A DNA stretch of 34,261 bases, from positions 1-34,261 of the forward strand of contig JAFGDY010000045.1 of assembly GCA_016931895.1 (NCBI GenBank), given 5' to 3'. Below are positions 15,203 through 22,582 of this stretch, piece by piece. The notes under the pieces are model-generated. The model was not told the origin of the DNA. It saw only the letters and a program-made list of their open reading frames with translations, and made no database searches. Positions within the stretch are counted from its first letter, which is position 1. The number at the start of each line of letters is the position of its first letter. The DNA comes from Anaerolineae bacterium (lineage in GTDB: Bacteria > Chloroflexota > Anaerolineae > 4572-78 > J111). Both the position numbers and the translations under genes were made by a program.

Positions 15203-16717
15203 TCAATCTAATCCTTCTTTGCGGGCAAAAATCGCGGCCATCTCATCCTGGTAAATCTCCTGCCAGGCTGAATTTTGGCGCAGAAATTTGGCCAGGGTGC
15301 TATTTTTTTCAATGAATACCAAGTTGATCCCATCATCGGCCAGGGTTTGCGGCCAGCCATCATCGGCCACCATCACGCCAATATAACGCCGGATAAAGGC
15401 GTCATCGTAAAGATCGGTGCGGCCATCAATGTAAACCGGATATTGGGGCCAGAGTTTAAAAATGAGATAACCGCCCCAATTGTAGCTATTGAACATAGGG
15501 CCGGGGGGCTGTTGGCGCTTGACGAACTCAACCGCGTGGTAGGGCAGCGTGTTTTGCTCAACTTTCAGGCTGGTTTGGGGCATTAATGGGATGGCAATTT
15601 TGACCAGAGCGGCCATAACCACTAGCCCCAACAAAGCCCAATTGAGCCGGGAAAAGAGTCGCGAAGCGCGCGGGCGAGTCTCAAAGGAAGATAAAGGCGC
15701 GCGCGCGTAACCCCAGGTTTGCCACTGGCCGGTCCAGGCCAAATCCGCGTAACGGGCCAAAATGGGCGTAGTGACCAAACCAAAGGTGGCCATATTGCGC
15801 CCGGCAAACAAGGTCCAGCCGGCCCAAAGACCAACCAGGGTTAGATCGGTCCAGTCGGCGCGGCGCCCGGCGCGGCCCAAAGCGACCAGCTGTAGCAGCA
15901 ACATCAGGATAAAAGGTTGGGTATGGGGCATGTGAAAATCAGGGCTGCGCCACTCCTGGATAAAATCGCGCAATGCGCCGATGCCTACTGTTTGAAAAGG
16001 ATACAGCCACATCCGCCACGTGTGCGGATTAACAACCACCACCGCCAAACTGATCAAAACAACCACGCCCAAATGTTTGAGGCCGGGCCACGCTACCACG
16101 GGGTCGTCCCGGTGGCGGGTGAGGCTGTTCAGAGTTTCGCCAACCAGGTAGGCCAGCATCAACATAAAACCGATGGCAAAACCGCCGTGAAGATTGACCC
16201 ATAGCAGCATCACCAGGGGCAGCCAAGGTAGCAACCGGCTGCCGCGCCACTTGAACCGATACAACAGGTAACTGACCACTGCCGTTAGCGTAAAAGAAAG
16301 CATCTGCGGCCGCGCAATCCAGCCCACCGACGAAACAACCGCGCCCAAGATCATGGCAAACGCCGCAATGAACAAATTGGCCCTGATTTGCCTCCAGACC
16401 AACCAGAAGGCAATGGCGGCCAACGCGGCTACAGCCAACGACAGGACGGCCCAGCCCCCGATGGCATACAGGCCGTACCAGAAAATTTGGGCCAGCCAGC
16501 CATGGTCAATCCACAAAGCGCCCGCCTTGGAATGAGAAAAAGGATCGGTGGTGGGGATGGTCAGATTTTCAACAATGTATTGCCCGCTTCGTACATGCCA
16601 CCATGTATCGGGGGCAAAGGGGATGCGCACGGCCATAGTAAAAATGGAGATAAAAACAAGGGCCGTCACCAAATTTGGGATGGTAAGAACAGGCAAACCT
16701 TTTTTGGCTCGACTCAC
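15203..16717 (-). CDS. Membrane protein, putative GT-C glycosyltransferase (tandem paralog B)
   Basis: 504 residues, GTG start at 16715-16717 with GGAAG six bases upstream. Helix 1 is followed by PFAPDTWWHVRSGQYIVE and DPFSHSKAG, an outer loop with Asp and Trp-His residues, then about ten helices with LWVNLHGGFAIGF. The C-terminal domain from about residue 400 carries FNSYNWGGYLIFKLWPQYPV and YIDGRTDLYDDAFIRRYIGV. It is strongly similar along its whole length to the next gene upstream (16763-18229), including a block of nearly 30 identical residues around WLYPFQTVGIGALRDF, showing tandem duplication. No named family recognised; the architecture is that of a GT-C enzyme. Confidence 0.68.
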   Translation of the reverse strand: MSRAKKGLPVLTIPNLVTALVFISIFTMAVRIPFAPDTWWHVRSGQYIVENLTIPTTDPFSHSKAGALWIDHGWLAQIFWYGLYAIGGWAVLSLAVAALAAIAFWLVWRQIRANLFIAAFAMILGAVVSSVGWIARPQMLSFTLTAVVSYLLYRFKWRGSRLLPWLPLVMLLWVNLHGGFAIGFMLMLAYLVGETLNSLTRHRDDPVVAWPGLKHLGVVVLISLAVVVVNPHTWRMWLYPFQTVGIGALRDFIQEWRSPDFHMPHTQPFILMLLLQLVALGRAGRRADWTDLTLVGLWAGWTLFAGRNMATFGLVTTPILARYADLAWTGQWQTWGYARAPLSSFETRPRASRLFSRLNWALLGLVVMAALVKIAIPLMPQTSLKVEQNTLPYHAVEFVKRQQPPGPMFNSYNWGGYLIFKLWPQYPVYIDGRTDLYDDAFIRRYIGVMVADDGWPQTLADDGINLVFIEKNSTLAKFLRQNSAWQEIYQDEMAAIFARKEGLD

Positions 16718-16762
16718 AGATATCTTCCTTTCCTATCGCCGTCAAGATAGCCCCAATCAAGA

Positions 16763-18229
16763 TCAAGTAGATTTACGCATATAAACCACGGCCATCTCAT
16801 CCTGGTAAATCTTTTGCCAGGCCGAATGGTGTTTTAAAAATTTAGCCAGGATACTGTTACTTTCCACCAGCACCAGGTTAACGCCATCTTCCGCCAAAAT
16901 TTGTTCCCAGCCCTTATCAGCCACCATCACCTTTAAGTAACGCCGGATGAAGGCATCATCGTACAAATCGGTGCGACCATCAATATAAACGGGATAAGCG
17001 GGCCACAGTTTGAAAATAAGATAACCGCCCCAATTGTAACTGTTAAAAAGCGGGCCGGGGGGTTGATTTTTCTGGATAAATTGCACTGCCGCGACGGGTA
17101 AAATGTCCGATTCCGGCTCGGCGGCAGTTAAGGGTAAAAGCGTAACGCTCATCTGCACCAGGGCGGCCAGCGCCACCACAATGAGCAGGAACCAGTTAAA
17201 GTAGACTAATCTGGACTTTTTAGTTGGCAACCTGCTAGGTCCAGGCAAGTATTCTCCCACCACTGCGTCACTATAACGAGCCAGCACCGGCGCGGTCAAT
17301 AACCCATACAGGCCGATGTTTCGCGCGGCAAAAAGGCTCCAAACCAGCCACAAACTCACCAGGGTTAAGTCTGTCCAATCAACCCGGCGAGACGTAAACC
17401 CCATAGCCACTACCGTAAGCAGAAACATGATTACAAAAGGCCAGGTCATGCTGGCATGAAAATCAGGGCTGCGCCATTCCTGGATAAAATCGCGCAGCGC
17501 GCCAATGCCCACCGTTTGAAAAGGGTAAAGCCACATGCGCCAGCCATGCGGATTAATCACCACCACTCCAAAACTTAACATGGCTATCGCCAGCAGTATA
17601 CCGATTTGCCGCCATGGCAACACCGGATCGTCCCCATGCCTGGTGACGTGATTGAGGGTTTCGCCAAGCAGATAAACAACAACCAGCATAAAGGCAACGG
17701 CATAACCGCCATGCGCATTTGCCCATAGCACCGCCAGGAAGGGAAGGGCGTAAATCCAACGTGAGCCGGCGCGTTTGTATCGCTCCAACAGCAGCAAAAC
17801 CAACCCGGCCAGCAAAAACGAGAACATCTGGGGGCGAGCCACCCAGGTTAAGGCAGAGGTGATAACGCCCAACAAAATGGCAAAGGCGCGCAGGTACAGG
17901 TTGCCCGGTGTAACCCACCAAACCAGCCCAAACGCGCCAGTGACCAGCGCAGCCAACCCCAAACTCAGCCCGAGCCAGCCGCCCCAGGAAAATAACCCAT
18001 ACCAAAAGACCTGGCCCAATTTGGGATACATCCACACCTGGCCTGCGTGGGTATGGGAAAAGGGGTCGGTGGTAAAAATTGTCTGATTTTCAACAATGTA
18101 TTGGCCGGAGCGCAAATGCCACCAGGTATCGGTATCGGCGGGAATACGCACGGCCATGGTGAAAATGGCGATAAAAAGTATAACTACCAACAAGCGAGGA
18201 ATGGTAAGCCAAGGCCCAACTAACTTCAT
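16763..18229 (-). CDS. Membrane protein, putative GT-C glycosyltransferase (tandem paralog A)
   Basis: 488 residues, ATG at 18229. Same plan as its downstream neighbour 45 nt away: IPADTDTWWHLRSGQYIVEN and TTDPFSHTHAG in the first outer loop, VLWANAHGGYAVAFML in the middle, WLYPFQTVGIGALRDF, and the C-terminal FNSYNWGGYLIFKLWPAYPV with YIDGRTDLYDDAFIRRYLKV. The two proteins diverge mainly in the middle helices and the region before the C-terminal domain. Tandem copies suggest either dosage or divergence to different sugars or linkages. Function is inferred from context only. Confidence 0.68.
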   Translation of the reverse strand: MKLVGPWLTIPRLLVVILFIAIFTMAVRIPADTDTWWHLRSGQYIVENQTIFTTDPFSHTHAGQVWMYPKLGQVFWYGLFSWGGWLGLSLGLAALVTGAFGLVWWVTPGNLYLRAFAILLGVITSALTWVARPQMFSFLLAGLVLLLLERYKRAGSRWIYALPFLAVLWANAHGGYAVAFMLVVVYLLGETLNHVTRHGDDPVLPWRQIGILLAIAMLSFGVVVINPHGWRMWLYPFQTVGIGALRDFIQEWRSPDFHASMTWPFVIMFLLTVVAMGFTSRRVDWTDLTLVSLWLVWSLFAARNIGLYGLLTAPVLARYSDAVVGEYLPGPSRLPTKKSRLVYFNWFLLIVVALAALVQMSVTLLPLTAAEPESDILPVAAVQFIQKNQPPGPLFNSYNWGGYLIFKLWPAYPVYIDGRTDLYDDAFIRRYLKVMVADKGWEQILAEDGVNLVLVESNSILAKFLKHHSAWQKIYQDEMAVVYMRKST

Positions 18230-18256
18230 TTTAAACCCGTATCCAGACGATTTTCT

Positions 18257-19489
18257 TCACCGTACCGAAGCTGCCTCTGTAGCCCTGCCCCCCAGGAAGA
18301 GCATGCGATAAAGTTGATAGGCCAGCAATACAAAAATAAGCGTCCGCGCCAGAATGGTTACCGGCAATAATTCGGCCAGGCCGCGAGACAGGATAATGGG
18401 CCACTCCAAAAAATTAACAAAACCAAGCGCAATAATAAATAGCACGGCCTGTCTCTCAGGAAAGGAGAGCAGGAGCAAGGAAATCAAAAAAGTCTGCCAC
18501 TGCGGACTCCAGCCCGGCGACCAGAGCAGAAAAATGATAAAGGTGAAGGTTGTAAAAAGAACAATATCCAAATTAATGTCGGTGAGTATCCGGGGGCGAG
18601 TGAGAAGGTACAACCCCAACAGACCAAACGGGATAAAGGTGAGCCAAGCAGGAATACCGGCCGGATTGCCCAGTGGCTGAGTTGCTTTGGCGGCTTCAAA
18701 GTGGTCGGATAAAGCGCCAAAATTGCCGGTGGTATAATTGCCATCAAACAAGGCCCAAACGGTTTCATAAGATGATTTACTGGCCTGTGCTCGCACCGAC
18801 GCCAGGGTCATTGCCGGATTAACCAGCGCAAAAGGGCCAAAGATAATCAAAGCAATGAGAAGTGTTATGACGCCATAAATCAATGCTGTTTTAAGTCCTC
18901 TGGCTCGCCACACTGCGGCCAACAAAATAACCGGTAAAATTTTGACCATTGTCCCCAGGCCCAGAGCTGCGGCTAACGCCTTATCTTTATATTTCAGCAG
19001 GCTGTAAAGCGCCAGCAGGATAAAAAAGGTAGTGAGCGCGTCAAAATTACCCAACCAGAAAAAAACGGGCACAAAAAGGGCGGTATAAATCCAGGCTATT
19101 TGGATAGCCCGCGCCGGGCCACGTAGCAGAAATGCCAGGCGATAGAGCAAATAAAGATTACCGCCCTCAACCAAGAGTAACCCAAAAGCCAGCAGTAAAA
19201 TGTAATTTTTTAATTGCTGGCCGGCCAGGGTATAAACAGCAAGATTCAGGTAGGGGAAAATAGGGGGGAATTCGTACCAATAATGAATAAACGGGTAAAA
19301 TCCACGCCGGGACAAGTCGGCCAGGTTAAAATAATGACCATAATCGCCGTAGAAGATCAGGTTTTCCGGGGGAAACGCCATCAGCATCATCAGGCGGCTG
19401 GTGAAGAAGAGGGTGAGGATTAAGAAAAAATCAAAGGGGGGGGAATGAGATAAGTAGTTTTGGCTTGAATGTTTTGGCGAATGGGACAT
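18257..19489 (-). CDS. GT87-like membrane glycosyltransferase
   Basis: 410 residues, ATG at 19489. The first loop reads FPPENLIFYGDYGHYFNLAD (about 39-58), then GFYPFIHYWYEFPPIFPYL, the DxxxY...YPP layout of GT87/PIG-M-like mannosyltransferases. LGNFDALTTFFILLALYSLL, then LGTMVKILPVILLAAVWR (the K-hydrophobic-P motif near the middle) and a late WSPGWSPQWQTF support the call. About ten helices. It lies 98 nt after the upstream gene and 27 nt before the tandem pair. Likely uses a polyprenyl-phosphate sugar; acceptor unknown. Confidence 0.75.
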   Translation of the reverse strand: MSHSPKHSSQNYLSHSPPFDFFLILTLFFTSRLMMLMAFPPENLIFYGDYGHYFNLADLSRRGFYPFIHYWYEFPPIFPYLNLAVYTLAGQQLKNYILLLAFGLLLVEGGNLYLLYRLAFLLRGPARAIQIAWIYTALFVPVFFWLGNFDALTTFFILLALYSLLKYKDKALAAALGLGTMVKILPVILLAAVWRARGLKTALIYGVITLLIALIIFGPFALVNPAMTLASVRAQASKSSYETVWALFDGNYTTGNFGALSDHFEAAKATQPLGNPAGIPAWLTFIPFGLLGLYLLTRPRILTDINLDIVLFTTFTFIIFLLWSPGWSPQWQTFLISLLLLSFPERQAVLFIIALGFVNFLEWPIILSRGLAELLPVTILARTLIFVLLAYQLYRMLFLGGRATEAASVR

Positions 19490-19587
19490 AACTTTAGCGT
19501 CTTAAAGAAATCATGCCGGGTTACCGGGATTGTAAATATTTGTCTGCATTCTACCATGCCGGGCCAGCTTAACGTATGGGCTTTTTG

Positions 19588-20508
19588 TCATATAACCTGG
19601 CCGTTATATCCATTTAACCACCCCCGCCTTTTAGTGTAAAGACCCAGCCACAAGATAATTGGGAATAAATGCCCCAAATACCATGCCCAATCACCGAACC
19701 AATTGGACAGAAGCGGCAGCCATGAAACAATTATGGCCAGCAGGGCAACCCATTTTGCTACCCGCGCCAGAGCCGGCGTTATCACAATATAGTGGTAGGG
19801 GTGCAAATAAGGCAAACTAAATGTTCCGGCTAACATAAGCATATCCGCATCCCCCCTGGAGAACCAGAGCAAGAGAATGACCAACGGCAAAGACCAGGGC
19901 CACAAGTGGATGTCGTGTGAGACAAAACGGGAAAATTCACCTATTTTAAACAAATCCAGCGGCCAGAAACCCCAAATAATTATCGAAATTGCCAACCAAA
20001 TTATCAGGGCCAAGACATCCTGCTTACGAGTAAAAAAGGCCAGATAAGTAACTTGGGGTTTGATGGTAGCCAGCGGAACTAACCATGGTAAGCCCGTTAA
20101 TCCCAACACCAATAAGCCGTCCACCTGTCCCAAAAATATCACCCAAAAAACCGGCAGGGTAAAAAACGCAGCCCCCATAACCAGGCGCGAAGCGCGTCTT
20201 TGGTATAAAGCCAGGGCCAACCCGGTAAAGGTGAAACCAATCAAGCCCGGCCAGGTGAGATAGGATACATAAACAATCCACGGCGGATAATAAGCCGTAG
20301 CAGTTACTTTTTCACCCAGGCTAAAGTAGTGAACCCAATCATAGCCAATCAAGCCCGTGGCTGGCAAAAAATAACCAATCAAGGCAAAAACCAAAACGCC
20401 AACCACTACAAAAAGGAGATATTGCCACCATGGGAGGGCCCGAGGAGGGTCGGGGATAGGCGGGAAGAGGAACGCCTCAAATTTATGCCACACCGCTTGC
20501 CAGCTCAT
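19588..20508 (-). CDS. Short GT87-like membrane protein
   Basis: 306 residues, ATG at 20508 preceded by GGTGGG. Helix 1 (about 28-50), then TGLIGYDWVHYFSLGEK and AYYPPWIVYVSYLTWP, a shortened version of the GT87 first loop. FLGQVDGLLVLGLTGLPWLV and ATIKPQVTYLAFFTRK align with the short paralog at 6697-7602. Both are about 100 residues shorter than usual GT87 proteins. It follows the DPM1-type gene by 29 nt, so it is the second gene of the long minus-strand operon. The membrane topology fits a glycosyltransferase or an accessory subunit; I cannot decide. Confidence 0.6.
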   Translation of the reverse strand: MSWQAVWHKFEAFLFPPIPDPPRALPWWQYLLFVVVGVLVFALIGYFLPATGLIGYDWVHYFSLGEKVTATAYYPPWIVYVSYLTWPGLIGFTFTGLALALYQRRASRLVMGAAFFTLPVFWVIFLGQVDGLLVLGLTGLPWLVPLATIKPQVTYLAFFTRKQDVLALIIWLAISIIIWGFWPLDLFKIGEFSRFVSHDIHLWPWSLPLVILLLWFSRGDADMLMLAGTFSLPYLHPYHYIVITPALARVAKWVALLAIIVSWLPLLSNWFGDWAWYLGHLFPIILWLGLYTKRRGWLNGYNGQVI

Positions 20509-20537
20509 CGCCCACCTATAGCAACTTTCTTTCTTGA

Positions 20538-21344
20538 CTACAAGGAAGGGGGAGTTGTTTCTTTAGCCAAATTTTCTAAGCGCCCCACCTCGTCAGAAAC
20601 CGGCGGCAATACCGATACCTGCGCCAACCGTTTCCGTTTCAGTAATCGGCTGGCAAACAACCGCAACACCGTATACATAGCCTTGTAAATCTCTCGCTGA
20701 GATATTTTTGACTCTCCCCGCTCTCGGTTGGCAAAGATAATGGGAATTTCCCCTACGGTATAGCCTAGCCGCTGGCATCTAAATAACATTTCCACCAAAA
20801 ACGAGTAGCCATTAGAGAAAATCTGGTTCAGGTCAATATTTAGCAAAACCTCTCGGTGGTAACAACGAAAACCGGCTGTACAATCATGCGCCTTCAAGCC
20901 CAGCACTGTGCGTACAAAAGCATTGGCTCCCCAGCTCAAAAACCGGCGCCGCCAACCCCAATTTCGCACTCCACCCTGAGGAATATAACGCGAACCAATG
21001 GTAATGTGAAAATGATCGGCCAGCGCCACCAGACCCGGCAGGTAAGCGGGGCTGTGCGAAAAGTCGGCATCCATCGTGATCAAACGGTCTGCGCCTTCAG
21101 CCAAACCCTGTTTGAACCCCGCAATATAGGCCGTGCCCAGGCCCAACTTTCCCTCTCGGTGAATTACCCCCACCCGTCCATATTGTGCCGCCAACCCCTC
21201 CGCAATTTGCCCGGTTCCGTCCGGCGAGTTATCATCAACAATAATCACTCTGGCCTTAAGGTTTTCCAACGCCAGAATTTGTTCAACCAAATCGGTGATA
21301 TTTTCCTTTTCATTGTAAGTTGGCACAATTACACAAACGTCCAA
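20538..21344 (-). CDS. GT2 family DPM1-like polyprenyl-phosphate mannosyltransferase
   Basis: 268 residues, TTG start at 21342-21344 with AGGGTG just upstream. Motifs of soluble dolichol-phosphate mannose synthases are clear: CVIVPTYNEKENI (4-16), VDDNSPDGTG (36-45), GKLGLGTAYIAGF (65-77), MDADFSHSP (91-99, DxD at 92-94), GSRYIPQGGVRNWGWRRR, DCTAGFRCYHREVL and RGESKIS. It would use GDP-mannose (or a related nucleotide sugar) to charge polyprenyl phosphate on the cytoplasmic side. No C-terminal membrane anchor or GtrA-like domain, as in the single-subunit soluble types. It is the promoter-proximal gene of the long minus-strand cluster, which makes sense if it supplies the donor for the GT-C enzymes behind it. 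Confidence 0.9.
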   Translation of the reverse strand: MDVCVIVPTYNEKENITDLVEQILALENLKARVIIVDDNSPDGTGQIAEGLAAQYGRVGVIHREGKLGLGTAYIAGFKQGLAEGADRLITMDADFSHSPAYLPGLVALADHFHITIGSRYIPQGGVRNWGWRRRFLSWGANAFVRTVLGLKAHDCTAGFRCYHREVLLNIDLNQIFSNGYSFLVEMLFRCQRLGYTVGEIPIIFANRERGESKISQREIYKAMYTVLRLFASRLLKRKRLAQVSVLPPVSDEVGRLENLAKETTPPSL

Positions 21345-21455
21345 TGAAGCACCCTATCAACAAAATTTTGTCAACGAGCATCTTACCACAAAGCAGATTA
21401 TTGGGCTATTCATCAAACAGTAAAACTCTAAACGTTCAAATTCAGGAGAAAACTG

Positions 21456-22502
21456 ATGCCTACCTCAAGTAAAATCATTATTGAAACCATCACCAGCAAC
21501 GTTCTGCGCCATAACCCTCTGGGCGACCCCTCTCTTCGCCGTGTGCCCGTTTATCTGCCCCCCGGCTACGATGACGGCAATGCCCGCTATCCGGTCGTCT
21601 ACCTGCTGGCCGGCTTCACCGGACGAGGCACGGTTATGCTCAACGACTCCGCCTTTGACGAGACCATCCAGGAGCGCATGGATCGTCTTATCGCTACCGG
21701 AGAGGTTTGGCCCATGATCCTGGTGATGCCCGATTGTTTCACCCGTTACGGCGGCAGCCAATACCTCAATTCCCCCGCTACCGGCCGCTACGAAGATCAT
21801 TTGATTAATGAGTTACTACCATACATTGACCAACACTACCGCACCCAGGCCGAGCCTGGTTATCGCGCCATTGCCGGTAAATCCTCCGGCGGCTACGGCG
21901 CGCTGATCCAGGCCATGCGCCATCCCGATAGTTTCAGCGCCCTGGCCTGCCACAGCGGCGATATGTATTTTGAGTATTGTTACAAACCCGACTTCCCCAA
22001 ATCCCTTAATGCCTTTGCCCGCCATAACATTGACTCTGCCGCGGCCCTGCGTAATTTTTTAGCCGGCTTTCAGCCCAAAATGTACCCCAAACCGGCTGAT
22101 TTTTTTGACATCATCCAAATCGCGGCGATGTCGGCCTGCTACTCCCCCAATCCAGACTCCCCCTGCGGTTTTGATCTGCCCTTTGAATTCTACACCGGCC
22201 AACTTCGTCCCGAGGTGTGGCAACGCTGGCTGGCGCATGACCCTTTGAGCATGCTGGCGCAAAAAATTTATATTGACGCCCTGCGCCAGATGAAACTGAT
22301 TTACCTTGATTGCGGAAACCACGACGAATACGCCCTGCACTATGGCGCCCGGCTCTTCAGCCAACGGCTCACTGCGCTCAACCTGCCCCATACCTACCAG
22401 GAATTCGACGGCGGCCACCGCCACATCCAATTCCGCTACGATGAATCGCTCAAAGCCATTTCCCAAGCCTTTGCCCGCCAACCATCGTTACCGCTGCCTT
22501 AA
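21456..22502 (+). CDS. Esterase (esterase D/Fes-like, CE1-type alpha/beta hydrolase)
   Basis: 348 residues, ATG at 21456 with AGGAGA about 7 nt upstream. VPVYLPPGYDDGNARYPVVY and LLAGFTGRG open the fold; the nucleophile lies in GKSSGG (GxSxG, Ser143), a candidate acid is Asp290 in CGNHDEY and the catalytic His is in GGHRHIQFR (His321 or His323). This is the pattern of putative esterases related to enterochelin esterase and feruloyl/acetyl-xylan esterases. No obvious signal peptide, so it is probably cytoplasmic. The substrate is unknown; a carbohydrate or phenolic ester is possible. It is transcribed divergently from the glycosyltransferase operon and ends in a good terminator, so it seems to be a single-gene unit. 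Confidence 0.85.
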   Translation: MPTSSKIIIETITSNVLRHNPLGDPSLRRVPVYLPPGYDDGNARYPVVYLLAGFTGRGTVMLNDSAFDETIQERMDRLIATGEVWPMILVMPDCFTRYGGSQYLNSPATGRYEDHLINELLPYIDQHYRTQAEPGYRAIAGKSSGGYGALIQAMRHPDSFSALACHSGDMYFEYCYKPDFPKSLNAFARHNIDSAAALRNFLAGFQPKMYPKPADFFDIIQIAAMSACYSPNPDSPCGFDLPFEFYTGQLRPEVWQRWLAHDPLSMLAQKIYIDALRQMKLIYLDCGNHDEYALHYGARLFSQRLTALNLPHTYQEFDGGHRHIQFRYDESLKAISQAFARQPSLPLP

Positions 22503-22506
22503 ACCC

Positions 22507-22533
22507 AAAATGCCTCAACAGGAGGCGTTTTTT
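22507..22533 (+). terminator. Rho-independent terminator after the esterase gene
   Basis: AAAATGCCTC (22507-22516) pairs with GAGGCGTTTT (22522-22531) across a 5-base loop AACAG, with one G-T wobble, followed by further T residues. It lies 5 nt after the esterase stop codon. Confidence 0.85.
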
Positions 22534-22582
22534 ATTTCCTGGTTGTACTAACGGTCTATTTAACCTTGTTCTATTTTTTGAT

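Noticed and set aside
21358-21374. Palindrome ACAAAATTTTGT in the divergent region before the esterase
   Set aside because: Only 12 bp with A/T-only core and no further symmetry; it could be chance in an A/T-rich intergenic region.
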